Positions 37,398 to 45,789 of a DNA stretch of 64,000 nt are shown here, in pieces; the first letter of the stretch is position 1; the number at the start of each line of letters is the position of its first letter. Below the pieces are notes generated by a model that made no database searches, was not told the origin of the DNA, and worked only from the letters and a program-made list of their open reading frames with translations. A program made the translations under genes and the position numbers. The stretch is from Streptosporangium saharense (GTDB lineage Bacteria; Actinomycetota; Actinomycetes; Streptosporangiales; Streptosporangiaceae), in the NCBI RefSeq assembly GCF_014203715.1, contig NZ_JACHJP010000003.1, positions 532,186 to 596,185 on the forward strand. The letters are read 5' to 3'.

Positions 37398-37428
37398 TCA
37401 TGAGGCTCTCATGAGAGCCGTCTACCGT
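37398..37428 (+). promoter_or_regulatory. Direct repeats, palindrome and -10 box of the two-component operon
   Basis: TCATGAG occurs twice in direct orientation, at 37398-37404 and 37409-37415, exactly 11 bp apart. That is the spacing of OmpR/PhoB-type regulator sites. GGCTCTCATGAGAGCC (37404-37419) is also a palindrome. TACCGT (37423-37428) fits a -10 box whose start point would coincide with ATG 37436, so a leaderless transcript is likely. Confidence 0.6.
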
Positions 37429-37435
37429 TGTGGGC

Positions 37436-38140
37436 ATGGGTGACGGTGAGGCGGCGCGGGTGCTGGTCGTTGACGACGAGCCCGCGCTGCGGGAGGCGCT
37501 GCAGAGCAGCCTGGAGTTCGAGGGCTACCGGGTCGGCCTGGCCCAGGACGGGCAGACCGCGCTCGACGTCCTGCGGCGGGAGCAGTACGAGCTGGTGCTG
37601 CTCGACGTGATGATGCCCAGGCTCGACGGGCTGACCGCCTGCCGCAGGCTCAGGGCGGCGGGCAACCACGTGCCGGTGCTCATGCTCACCGCCCGCGACG
37701 CCGTGGGCGACCGGGTCTCCGGGCTGGACGCCGGGGCCGACGACTACCTGGTCAAGCCGTTCGAGCTGGACGAGCTGCTGGCCAGGGTCAGGGCGCTGCT
37801 GCGGCGCGGGGCCCTGGCCGCCTCCGCCACGAGCGACGAGGCCGTGCTCGTCTACGGCGACCTGCGGATGGATACCGCGAGCCGGGAGGTGACCAGGGCC
37901 GGGGAGCCGCTCGAACTGACCAGGACCGAGTACCTCCTGCTCGAACTGTTCATGCTCCACCCCCGCCAGGTGCTCACCCGCGAGCAGATCCTCAGCCAGG
38001 TCTGGGGCTTCGACTTCGAGCCGACCTCCAACTCCCTCGACGTCTACGTCATGTACCTGCGCCGCAAGACCGAGAGCGCCGGGCTGCCGCGCGTGATCCA
38101 CACCGTGCGTGGCGTCGGCTACGTGCTGCGGGCCTCCTGA
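37436..38140 (+). CDS. OmpR/PhoB-family response regulator
   Basis: This 234-residue response regulator has a receiver domain starting VLVVDDEPALREAL, with the phosphoacceptor Asp in LVLLDVMMPRLDG and the switch Lys in YLVKPF. The winged-helix end carries the EFxxxxYRLL-like region and LDVYVMYLRRKT. It is the first gene of an operon with the sensor kinase 3 bp downstream. There is no ribosome-binding site before ATG 37436, and GTG 37430 is in frame, so a leaderless start is favoured. It probably regulates its own operon through the upstream repeats. Confidence 0.93.
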   Translation: MGDGEAARVLVVDDEPALREALQSSLEFEGYRVGLAQDGQTALDVLRREQYELVLLDVMMPRLDGLTACRRLRAAGNHVPVLMLTARDAVGDRVSGLDAGADDYLVKPFELDELLARVRALLRRGALAASATSDEAVLVYGDLRMDTASREVTRAGEPLELTRTEYLLLELFMLHPRQVLTREQILSQVWGFDFEPTSNSLDVYVMYLRRKTESAGLPRVIHTVRGVGYVLRAS

Positions 38141-38143
38141 GCC

Positions 38144-39499
38144 GTGACGAGGAAACGCCGTTCCCTGCGCTCCCGGCTCACCCTGCTGGTGGCGACGGCG
38201 GTCGCGGTGGCGATCGCGGTGTGCGCGGCCGTGTGCTGGTTCATCGTCAGGTCCGAGCTGCTCGACCAGATGGAACGCTCCCTGGGCGGCCCCAAGGGCC
38301 CCCTGGGCAACGAGTGGATCGCGCGCAACTGCCCGCGAGCCCCGTCCGAGCACCAGCCGCCCTTCCCCCGCTTCCAGCTCCTGCAGGCGATCGACACCGG
38401 TGGCACCCGGTGCGTCATGGGCTACACCGGGGTACGGCTGGTGCCCGACGACCGCGCCGTGGCGAGCGCCCCCGAGGGCGTGCAGCGCTTCCGCGACGGC
38501 GTGACGGACGACGGCGCCCCGGTCCTGGTGCTCGTCAGGAGCGTCGGCTCGGGGCTGGCGGTGATGGAGTCACGGCCGCTCGCCGAGTTCCAGTCCACCC
38601 TCACCACGCTCGCCTGGATCCTGGCCGGGGTCGCCGCGCTCGGCGTGGTCGGCGCGGCCTCCGCGGGTTTGCTCATCTCCCGTACGGCGCTGCGCCCGGT
38701 CGGCCGTCTCGCCGAGGCCGTCGAGCACGTCGCCAGGACGGAGGACCTGGGGACCCGCATCCCGGTCGAGGGGACCGACGAGATCGCCAGCCTCGGCGCC
38801 TCCTTCAACGCGATGACCACGGCCCTGGCCGCCTCCCGCGAGCGGCAGCGCAGGCTCGTCGCCGACGCCGGGCACGAACTGCGCACCCCGCTGACCAGCC
38901 TGCGCACCAACATCGACCTGCTGCTGCGCAGCGAGAACACCGGTCGCCCGCTCGGCGCCGCCCCCAAGCGCAGGCTGCTGGCCAGCCTCAAGGCGCAGTT
39001 CGAGGAGATGTCCACGCTGGTGGGGGACCTGCTGCAACTGTCGCGTTCGGAGAGCGAGCACGAGCCGCACGTCGAGGTCGCCTTCCACGAGGTGGTCGAG
39101 ACCGCCGTGCGCAGGGCCAGGCTGCGGGCCCAGGAGAGCCCGATCCGGGTCGAGCTGGAGCCGTGGTACGTCCGGGGGGACCAGGCCGCCCTTGAGCGCG
39201 CCGTGGTCAACCTGCTCGACAACGCGGTGAAGTTCTCCGAGGGCCCCGTTCTGGTACGGCTCGCGGCGGGGGAGCTGACCGTCAGGGACCACGGCCCCGG
39301 CATCGCGGGGGAGGAGCTGCCCTACGTCTTCGACCGGTTCTGGCGCTCCTCGTCGGCCAGGAGCATGCCGGGCTCCGGGCTGGGACTTGCCATCGTGGCG
39401 CAGGCCGTACGGGACGCGGGGGGAGAGGTCGCGCTGGAGAACGCCGAGGGCGGGGGCGTCCTGGCGCGGGTACGGCTCCCCGGCTCCAATCTGTCCTGA
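38144..39499 (+). CDS. Sensor histidine kinase (HAMP, HisKA, HATPase)
   Basis: This 451-residue membrane kinase has two membrane helices (LTLLVATAVAVAIAVCAAVCW near residues 12-32 and a second at about 150-172, LAWILAGVAALGVVGAASAGLL). A periplasmic domain of about 110 residues lies between them. HAMP, the H-box DAGHELRTPLTSLRTN and the ATPase domain with DNAVKFSEGP and GSGLGLAIVAQAVRDAGG follow. It pairs with the preceding response regulator, 3 bp away. The signal is unknown; the two downstream membrane glycosyltransferases suggest an envelope-related target. Confidence 0.93.
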   Translation: MTRKRRSLRSRLTLLVATAVAVAIAVCAAVCWFIVRSELLDQMERSLGGPKGPLGNEWIARNCPRAPSEHQPPFPRFQLLQAIDTGGTRCVMGYTGVRLVPDDRAVASAPEGVQRFRDGVTDDGAPVLVLVRSVGSGLAVMESRPLAEFQSTLTTLAWILAGVAALGVVGAASAGLLISRTALRPVGRLAEAVEHVARTEDLGTRIPVEGTDEIASLGASFNAMTTALAASRERQRRLVADAGHELRTPLTSLRTNIDLLLRSENTGRPLGAAPKRRLLASLKAQFEEMSTLVGDLLQLSRSESEHEPHVEVAFHEVVETAVRRARLRAQESPIRVELEPWYVRGDQAALERAVVNLLDNAVKFSEGPVLVRLAAGELTVRDHGPGIAGEELPYVFDRFWRSSSARSMPGSGLGLAIVAQAVRDAGGEVALENAEGGGVLARVRLPGSNLS

Positions 39500-39669
39500 A
39501 ATTTCCCGAAATGTCCTAGGAAAAGGGCCTGGTCTGAAGGGACCGCCTGCCCGTTGACTCGGGGCGCCGGTTTTCTCACCGGTCGTTAACGAACGGCTCA
39601 GGATCACCCAAGGTCACCCGATGAGCCTTGAGGCATGAGAGATCCGAGTCGTCGCCCGTGGGAGGCAGC

Positions 39670-40866
39670 GTGAAGCAGATGACCGCGTCCGTGCGCACCC
39701 GGCTGGTCGAGATCGTCGTCCCCGTGTACAACGAGCAGCGGGTGCTCGCCGAGAGCGTGCGCCGCCTGCACGCCTACCTGTCGGGGACCTTCCCCTACGG
39801 CTTCCGCATCACGGTCGCCGACAACGCCAGCACCGACGACACCTGGCGGATCGCCACGGACCTGAGCCGCGAGCTGTCCCACGTGCACGCCGTACACCTG
39901 GACGCCAAGGGGCGCGGGCGGGCGCTGCGCAGGGTGTGGTCGGCCAGCGACGCCGACGTGGTCGCCTACATGGACGTCGATCTCTCGACCGACCTGGACG
40001 CCTTCCTGCCGCTGGTCGCCCCGCTGCTGTCCGGCCACAGCGACCTGGCGATCGGCAGCCGCCTGTCCCGGGGCGCGAACGTCGTCAGGGGCCCCAAGCG
40101 GGAGATCATCTCGCGGACCTACAACCTGCTGCTGCGCTCGGCCATGGGCGCCCGCTTCTCCGACGCCCAGTGCGGGTTCAAGGCGGCCCGCACCGAGATC
40201 GTCCAGGCGCTGCTGCCCGCCGTCGAGGACGAGGAGTGGTTCTTCGACACCGAACTGCTCCTGCTGGCCGAACGGCACGGCCTGCGCATCCACGAGGTGC
40301 CCGTGGACTGGGTTGACGACCCCGACAGCCGGGTGGACATCCTCAGGACCGTCCTGGACGACCTCAGGGGGATGGCCAGGGTCACCCGCAAGACCCTGTC
40401 CGGCGCCGCGAGGATCCCGGTGCCGCCGAGGGTCCAGCGGGCCCAGCTCCCCACCGGCATGGCCAGGCAGCTGCCCAGCTTCGCGGTGATCGGCGCGGTC
40501 AGCACCCTGGCCCACCTCGGGCTGTTCGTCCTGCTGCGGCTGGTGATGCCCGCGGTGGCCGCCAACGCCGTCGCCCTGTTCGTCACCGCCGTGGCCAACA
40601 CCGCGGCCAACCGCCGCTTCACCTTCGGCGTCACCGGCCGCACCGGCGCCCTGCGCCACCAGGTCCAGGGCGGCGTCGCCTTCCTGATCGGCCTGCTGCT
40701 GAGCACCGGAGGGCTGGCCCTGCTGCACCGGCTCGCGCCCGGCGCCCCGGCCGTGGCGGAGGTCACCGCGGTCGTCGTGGCCAACGCCCTGGCCACCCTC
40801 GTCCGCTTCCTGCTGCTGCGCACCTGGGTCTTCGGCCCGCGCCGCACGAAGGGGGCGGGCCGATGA
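39670..40866 (+). CDS. Family 2 glycosyltransferase with C-terminal GtrA-like membrane domain
   Basis: This 398-residue protein has a dolichol-phosphate mannosyltransferase-like GT2 domain (EIVVPVYNEQRVL; the sugar-nucleotide DxD as YMDVDLSTDLDAFLP). A membrane domain of four helices of the GtrA kind follows. Such proteins make polyprenyl-phosphate sugars and help flip them. GTG 39670 has GGAGG 5 nt upstream. It overlaps the GT39 gene by 4 bp, so the pair likely acts together: this protein charges the carrier, the next transfers the sugar. Confidence 0.88.
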   Translation: MKQMTASVRTRLVEIVVPVYNEQRVLAESVRRLHAYLSGTFPYGFRITVADNASTDDTWRIATDLSRELSHVHAVHLDAKGRGRALRRVWSASDADVVAYMDVDLSTDLDAFLPLVAPLLSGHSDLAIGSRLSRGANVVRGPKREIISRTYNLLLRSAMGARFSDAQCGFKAARTEIVQALLPAVEDEEWFFDTELLLLAERHGLRIHEVPVDWVDDPDSRVDILRTVLDDLRGMARVTRKTLSGAARIPVPPRVQRAQLPTGMARQLPSFAVIGAVSTLAHLGLFVLLRLVMPAVAANAVALFVTAVANTAANRRFTFGVTGRTGALRHQVQGGVAFLIGLLLSTGGLALLHRLAPGAPAVAEVTAVVVANALATLVRFLLLRTWVFGPRRTKGAGR

Positions 40867-42854
40867 CCGTCACGGAGAACGAGGCCCCCGCGCAGGCACC
40901 CGCCGCCCGGATCGGGAGAGCGCGCCGGACGCTGCTGGGTGCCCCCGGCGACCCCCGGTGGGCGCGTCCCGCCCTGTGGGCGGTCCTGGCGCTGGCCGCC
41001 GTGCTGCACGGGTGGGCGCTCGGCCGCAACGGCTACGCCAATTCCTACTACTCGGCGGCCGTGCTGTCCGGCACCCAGAGCTGGAAGGCGTTCTTCTTCG
41101 GCGCCCTGGACGCCGGGTCGTACATCACCGTCGACAAGCCGCCCCTCGCGCTGTGGGTGATGGGGATCTCCGCGCGGATCTTCGGGTTCGGGACCTGGAG
41201 CGTGCTGCTGCCCCAGGCCGTCGCGGGCGTCGCCGCCGTCGGCGTGACGCACTCGGCCGTACGGCGCGCCCTGCCCGGCACGCCGGGCCACGCCGCCGCG
41301 CTGCTCGCGGCGCTGGTGCTGACGCTGACCCCGATCACCGTGGCTATCAACCGGGACAACAACCCCGACACCGTCCTGGTGCTGCTGCTCGTGCTCGCGG
41401 CCTGGTGCTGCCAGGAGGCCATCCGCACGGGCCGCACACGCACCCTCGTCCTGTCGGCCGTGTTCGTCGGCCTGGCCTTCAACACCAAGATGCTCCAGGC
41501 CTACCTGGTGCTGCCCGCCTTCGCCCTGGTCTACCTGGCCATGGCCCCGGGCACGGTGGCGCGCCGCCTCGGTCGTCTGCTCGCGGCGGGGGCCGCCCTG
41601 GTGGTCTCCAGCGCCTGGTGGATGGTGGTCGTGGACCTGTGGCCCGCCGCCGACCGTCCCTACATCGGCGGCAGCACGGACAACTCCGTCTGGGACCTGG
41701 TCGTCGGCTACAACGGCCTCGGCCGCGTCCTCGGGCAGAACTACGCCGGGGGCGGCGGCAGCGGCGGCGGCTTCGGTGGGGGAGCGGGCTTCGGCGGCGA
41801 GTCCGGGGCGGGACGCCTGTTCAACGACGTCATGGCCGGGCAGATCTCCTGGCTGCTGCCCTTCGCCGCCGTCGCCCTGGTCGCCGGGCTCGCGCTCACC
41901 ACCCGGCCCTCCCTGCGCCAGACCCGGGTGGCGCTGCTGCTGTGGGGCGGCTGGCTCGCGGTCCACTACCTGGTGTTCAGCTTCTCCAGCGGCACCTTCC
42001 ACCCCTACTACTCGACCGCCATGGCTCCCGCGGTCGCGGCGCTGACCGGGCTGGGCGGGGTGCTGACGTGGTACGCCCACCGGACCTGGCGGCGCTGGGC
42101 CTGGGTGCTGCCGGTGGCCCTGGCCGTCACCGGGGCGTGGGCGTTCACGGTGCTGCGCCGAACGCCGGACTTCGTGCCCTGGCTGGCCTGGGCGGTGGCC
42201 GGGGTGACCGTGGTCGCGGTGACGGCCCTGCTGGTATCGGGGCTGGTATCGGGGCTCCTCGCCAGGCGGTTGGCGGTGGTCGCCGTGGTCGCGGCGCTGC
42301 TGGCCGGGCTGGCGGGGCCGACGGCGTACGCGCTGACCCCGCTCGGCTCCGCGGTCAACGGCACCAACCCCACCGCGGGCCCCCAGACGGGCGGCTTCGG
42401 CGGGATGCGCGGTGGCTTCCCGTCGGGGGAGCGTCCCTCGGGGGAGCGTCCCGAGGACTTCTCCGGTGGCCGGGGTGGTTTCCCCGGCGGGCCCGGAGGC
42501 GGGATGAGCGAGCAGATGGTCGCCTACCTGAGGAAGAACATGGGTGGCGCGACCTGGCTCGCCGCGGTGGGCAGCGCGCAGAGCGCCTCCTCGGTCATCC
42601 TGTCCACCGGCCTGCCGGTCATGGCCATGGGCGGCTTCACCGGAAGCGACCCGGCCATGACGGTCGAGCGGCTCCAGGCGCTGGTCGCCTCCGGGGAGCT
42701 GCGCTACGTGATCCCCGGCGGCGGCAGAGGCGGCCCCGACGGGGGCGGCTCCGAGGTCACCGCGTGGGTGAGCGCCAACTGCGCGGCCGTCGCCCCCACC
42801 GAGTACGGCGGGAGCACCGAGGGCGGCCAGTCGCTCTACCGCTGCGGGGACTGA
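40863..42854 (+). CDS. GT39-type (ArnT/PMT-like) membrane glycosyltransferase
   Basis: This 663-residue protein starts with MTVTENEAPAQAP, then about ten membrane helices. The first extracellular loop has the family pattern GNYYSAAVLSGTQSWKAFFFGALDAGSYITVDKPPLALWV (parts: SYITVDKPPLALW). The conserved DKPP is the catalytic-type acidic region of lipid-carrier-dependent transferases. A Gly/Ser-rich extracellular insert (GGGGSGGGFGGGAGFGG) and a C-terminal soluble domain complete it. It overlaps the GT2-GtrA gene. Acceptor is unknown; a cell-wall or secreted glycoprotein is plausible. Confidence 0.87.
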   Translation: MTVTENEAPAQAPAARIGRARRTLLGAPGDPRWARPALWAVLALAAVLHGWALGRNGYANSYYSAAVLSGTQSWKAFFFGALDAGSYITVDKPPLALWVMGISARIFGFGTWSVLLPQAVAGVAAVGVTHSAVRRALPGTPGHAAALLAALVLTLTPITVAINRDNNPDTVLVLLLVLAAWCCQEAIRTGRTRTLVLSAVFVGLAFNTKMLQAYLVLPAFALVYLAMAPGTVARRLGRLLAAGAALVVSSAWWMVVVDLWPAADRPYIGGSTDNSVWDLVVGYNGLGRVLGQNYAGGGGSGGGFGGGAGFGGESGAGRLFNDVMAGQISWLLPFAAVALVAGLALTTRPSLRQTRVALLLWGGWLAVHYLVFSFSSGTFHPYYSTAMAPAVAALTGLGGVLTWYAHRTWRRWAWVLPVALAVTGAWAFTVLRRTPDFVPWLAWAVAGVTVVAVTALLVSGLVSGLLARRLAVVAVVAALLAGLAGPTAYALTPLGSAVNGTNPTAGPQTGGFGGMRGGFPSGERPSGERPEDFSGGRGGFPGGPGGGMSEQMVAYLRKNMGGATWLAAVGSAQSASSVILSTGLPVMAMGGFTGSDPAMTVERLQALVASGELRYVIPGGGRGGPDGGGSEVTAWVSANCAAVAPTEYGGSTEGGQSLYRCGD

Positions 42855-42858
42855 GCCT

Positions 42859-42903
42859 CCGGGGCCCCTTGACTGAACGGCTAGTCAGTAGTAGGGGCCC
42901 CGG
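42859..42903. terminator. GGGGCCCC hairpin enclosing a TetR palindrome
   Basis: CCGGGGCCCC (42859-42868) and GGGGCCCCGG (42894-42903) are perfect 10-nt arms. The loop between them holds TTGACTGAACGGCTAGTCAGTA (described by parts: TGACT and AGTCA are inverted, about 8 nt apart). The hairpin lies just after the GT39 stop and could end that operon. The inner palindrome lies 40 bp upstream of the next TetR start and may be its operator. Confidence 0.55.
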
Positions 42904-42928
42904 TGTCGCGCTGCTGTAGTCTTGCGCA

Positions 42929-43585
42929 GTGCAGAGCGGAGGAGGGGCGCGCGGCAGCCGCGCGGACCAGGCCGACCAACGCCGGGCCGAGCTTCTCGAG
43001 GCCGCCCGGCGAGTGGTGCTGGAGCGTGGACTGGCCAGCACCCGCGTCGCGGACATCGCCAAGGCCACCAACGTGAGCGGCGGGCTGATCCACTATCACT
43101 TCGCCACCAAGGACGACCTCATCACCGAGATGCTCCGCAGCACCAGCGGCTCGGAGATCCAGCGGCTGAGGGAGATCGCGGCGGAGCCGGGCGGCGCCGT
43201 CGAGCGGCTCGACCGGGTCCTGCGGTTCTACATCCCGGCCTCCCGCTCCGACCAGAGCTGGATCCTCTGGCTCGACGCCTGGGCCGTCGGGGTGCGCGAG
43301 GCGCACGTCAGGACCATCCTGCTTGAGCTTGAGGGCGCCTGGATCGAGATCCTCGCCGAGGTGATCTCACAGGGCGCCGCGACGGGCGAGTTCACCTGCG
43401 ACGACCCCCAGGGGGCGGCCGAGCGGATCGACGGGATGCTCGACGGCCTGGTGGTCCGCTACACCCTGCACGCGGGCGGCATGTCCCGTGGCAGGCTGCT
43501 GCACCACGCCAGGGTCGCCGCCGCCCGCGAGGTCGGCCTGGCCGTGGCCGTCTTCGAGGACCAGTCGCCCGCCCCCGAGGACTGA
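42929..43585 (+). CDS. TetR-family regulator, probably leaderless
   Basis: This 218-residue TetR protein has the HTH RVADIAKATNVSGGLIHYHF. The ligand-binding half has the BetI-like C-terminal pattern (ERIDGMLDGLVVRYTLH). GTG 42929 has no ribosome-binding site, but TAGTCT at 42917-42922 fits a -10 box ending at the start codon, so it is likely leaderless. The palindrome upstream suggests autoregulation. No clear target gene is adjacent; the berberine-bridge oxidase is convergent. Confidence 0.85.
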   Translation: MQSGGGARGSRADQADQRRAELLEAARRVVLERGLASTRVADIAKATNVSGGLIHYHFATKDDLITEMLRSTSGSEIQRLREIAAEPGGAVERLDRVLRFYIPASRSDQSWILWLDAWAVGVREAHVRTILLELEGAWIEILAEVISQGAATGEFTCDDPQGAAERIDGMLDGLVVRYTLHAGGMSRGRLLHHARVAAAREVGLAVAVFEDQSPAPED

Positions 43586-43597
43586 CCCGCACCGCGC

Positions 43598-44941
43598 TCA
43601 GCCGAGGACCGGATAGTTGGCGCGCAGGACACCCCGGGGGTCACGAGCCCGCTTGACCTCACGCAGCCGCGCCAGGACGTCCCCGGGGAAGGCCGCCGCC
43701 GCGCTCTCCCCGACCCCCAGGAAGGTGTACGGCTTGCGCCCGCTGGTGTACGGCACCAGCGCCCCCGCGATCTCCTTCACCCTGGTCCCCAGGGCGGCCA
43801 CGGCCTCGGGGCCGGGGGCGATGCCGACCGTGTAGAGCGAGTAGGGCTCCGTCAGGTGGCCGCAGGCCCCGCCGTCCGGCACGGGACGGGCCAGCGCGCC
43901 GCCCAGGTGCCGGATCTGCAGGCTGAGCAGCGGGGCGATGGGCTCCGACAGCAGCGTCTCCGCCACCGCGTCGTCCAGACCGGTCAGCAGCTCCGCGTGC
44001 CCGACGACGGGCCCCGGGTCCGACGGCTCCGCGCAGATGTCCCCGAGCGCGGCGACGGGCAGCATCCCCCGCGAGTCGGAGACGATCCCGCCGATCGCCT
44101 CGAAGCGGCGCAGCAGGTCACGGCCCTCGGCCGCCTGCCCGAGGAAGGTGACGTCGATCGCCACCAGGGACCTGCCACGCAGGTGCGGGGGCAGGAAGTC
44201 GAGCGGGGGGAAGTTCAGCAGCGTGAACCAGACGGAGAGTTCCTCGGGGGCCGAGGCGGTGACCTCCCCGAAGGCGGCGAGCACCTCACCCGCCCGCTCG
44301 ACGGGCCACATCAGCCGCCCGCCGTACAGGTGGGGAGCCGGGTGCAGGTCGAACTCGACGGCCGTCACCAGCGCGAAGTCGCCGCCACCGCCGCGCAGCG
44401 CCCAGAACAGCTCGGGGTCGGAGCCCGCGTCCACCCTGAACGCCTCCCCCTCGGCGTCCACGACGTCGAAGGCGCGGACGGAGTCGGCCGCGTGCCCGTG
44501 GAGGCGGCTGAACCAGCTCAGCCCGCCACCGAGGGTGTAGCCGACCACGCTGGGCGCGGGGGAGCTGCCCGCCAGACCTGTCAGGCCGTACGGACTCACC
44601 GCGGACAGCACCTCACCCCACCGCACGCCCGCCCCGACCCTGGCGAGCCGCTCCCGGGCCCGAATCTCGACGCCGCCGAGCGCCCCGGTGCGCAGCAGGA
44701 CCACTCCCTCGACGTCGCCGGTCGCGCCGTGGCCGCTGGGCTGGGCGGAGACTGTCAGCCCGGCCTGGCGGGCGTGCCGGGCCAGGGCGGCCACGTCGGC
44801 GGCGTCCCGCGCCTCGACCACGGCCAGGACGGGCTGGTCCACGGTCAGGTTCCACGCCGTCCTCGCCCGGTCGAAGCCCTCCTCGCCGGAGGCGAGCACC
44901 CGTCCCCTGACCACGCGCCGCAGGTCGTTCCCGATTGTCAT
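43598..44941 (-). CDS. FAD-binding oxidoreductase, berberine-bridge-enzyme type
   Basis: This 447-residue protein has the FAD_binding_4 (PCMH) domain with AVVEARDAADVAALARHARQAG and SGHGATG, where the His is the likely covalent FAD attachment residue. The BBE C-terminal end reads RLREVKRARDPRGVLRANYPV, where NP-like end residues are typical. No second flavin-binding Cys is evident. It is usually an oxidase of natural products or sugars; the substrate is unknown. ATG 44941 has GAGAGG about 6 nt upstream, and upstream frames are not conserved. Confidence 0.87.
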   Translation of the reverse strand: MTIGNDLRRVVRGRVLASGEEGFDRARTAWNLTVDQPVLAVVEARDAADVAALARHARQAGLTVSAQPSGHGATGDVEGVVLLRTGALGGVEIRARERLARVGAGVRWGEVLSAVSPYGLTGLAGSSPAPSVVGYTLGGGLSWFSRLHGHAADSVRAFDVVDAEGEAFRVDAGSDPELFWALRGGGGDFALVTAVEFDLHPAPHLYGGRLMWPVERAGEVLAAFGEVTASAPEELSVWFTLLNFPPLDFLPPHLRGRSLVAIDVTFLGQAAEGRDLLRRFEAIGGIVSDSRGMLPVAALGDICAEPSDPGPVVGHAELLTGLDDAVAETLLSEPIAPLLSLQIRHLGGALARPVPDGGACGHLTEPYSLYTVGIAPGPEAVAALGTRVKEIAGALVPYTSGRKPYTFLGVGESAAAAFPGDVLARLREVKRARDPRGVLRANYPVLG

Positions 44942-44992
44942 GATCTTTCCTCTCGATCGATGCCCCCACCATGGCGTGACCGATTTGGAGGT

Positions 44993-45025
44993 GACTTGGG
45001 GTTGGTTTGAGGCCGACCCCAAGTC
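44993..45025. promoter_or_regulatory. 13-bp inverted repeat between the oxidase and the small secreted protein
   Basis: GACTTGGGGTTGG (44993-45005) and CCGACCCCAAGTC (45013-45025) are inverted with one mismatch (12 of 13) and a 7-nt loop. It lies in the divergent gap between the oxidase (start 44941) and the gene at 45128. It could be an operator for both or an RNA hairpin. Confidence 0.5.
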
Positions 45026-45127
45026 GGGATGGCCGGTTACGGACAGTTCCGTGGCACGACGCCGGAGGAACGGGGAGTAAGCGATGCTTGTGCCGCCGTT
45101 CAGGACGATCTCGAAGGGGAGGCGGGA

Positions 45128-45445
45128 GTGGAGGCCCTGCGGAGGCTGCGCATCAGGGGCACGCTGTCAGCGCTGGTGATCCTGGCGGCGGGGGTGACCG
45201 CCACCGCGACCTCGGCTGACACCCGGGCCGACGCGAGGGCCTGTGAGCCGTGGGCCCTGTGCGTCGGGACACCTTCCAAGGCTCCCGGCCGGCCCTGGAC
45301 GATCAGGGACATCACCGGCGGCAGATGGTGCCTGTACGCGCGGCCTCAGGAGCGGACGGACCTCGCCGGGCTCCTCGGTGGCAGGGAGGGCAACCTCGAA
45401 CGCTGGCTCAGGGACCGGGGTGCCGGGACGCCACGGCCCTGCTGA
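45128..45445 (+). CDS. Small secreted protein of unknown function
   Basis: This 105-residue protein starts at GTG 45128 behind GGAGGCGGGA. It has a signal-peptide-like N-terminus (basic MEALRRLRIRG, then TLSALVILAAGVTATATSA). The mature part has four Cys (in ACEPWALC, WCLY and the last residue C) that could make two disulfides, and ends GTPRPC. I do not recognise a family. A longer frame from 45029 is open but less convincing. Confidence is modest because high-GC frames stay open by chance. Confidence 0.5.
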   Translation: MEALRRLRIRGTLSALVILAAGVTATATSADTRADARACEPWALCVGTPSKAPGRPWTIRDITGGRWCLYARPQERTDLAGLLGGREGNLERWLRDRGAGTPRPC

Positions 45446-45462
45446 CCGGGCCGAAGGAGCGG

Positions 45463-45723
45463 TCAGGCGGGCAGCGCGGCGAGCAGGAAGGCGAGCCGGG
45501 CGGCGGCGTCCTCGATGTTGTCGGTGCTGCCGAGCCGGTAGCCCCACGAGGTGATGAACCCGCCGTCCTGGGAGCAGGTCACGGTCTCGGCCAGCGTGCT
45601 GCTGAAGCGGTTGCGCACGGAGACGTAGGCGGGGTCGTCGAACGAGACCCGTTGCACGGCCAGATCGGCGTGCTGCCGCGCGGCAGCGGCGAACTTCTCA
45701 AGGCAAGACAGCGTGTCCAGCAT
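45463..45723 (-). CDS. 86-residue partner of the XRE regulator
   Basis: This small protein (LSCLEKFAAAARQHADLAVQ at the start, AARLAFLLAALPA at the end) starts at ATG 45723. GGAGGTGAT lies 5 nt upstream. It is downstream of the XRE gene, 67 bp away, on the same strand, the place where Scr1-like XRE regulators often have a small partner gene. It does not show the DUF397 WRKSSYS pattern, so I do not call it DUF397. No membrane or signal segment is visible. Confidence 0.65.
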   Translation of the reverse strand: MLDTLSCLEKFAAAARQHADLAVQRVSFDDPAYVSVRNRFSSTLAETVTCSQDGGFITSWGYRLGSTDNIEDAAARLAFLLAALPA

Positions 45724-45789
45724 CGTGCATCACCTCCGTCTCGACAGAGAATTGCACGATCTTGGGAGGTTAATCAAGCAATTGCGATG

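Noticed and set aside
39585-39600. GTTAACGAACGGCTCA, similar to the leucine-regulon palindrome
   Set aside because: Only one half-site is intact (11 of 16 bases match), and the gene downstream is an unrelated glycosyltransferase.
45463-45723. DUF397 protein next to the XRE regulator
   Set aside because: The WRKSSYS-type DUF397 pattern is not seen.
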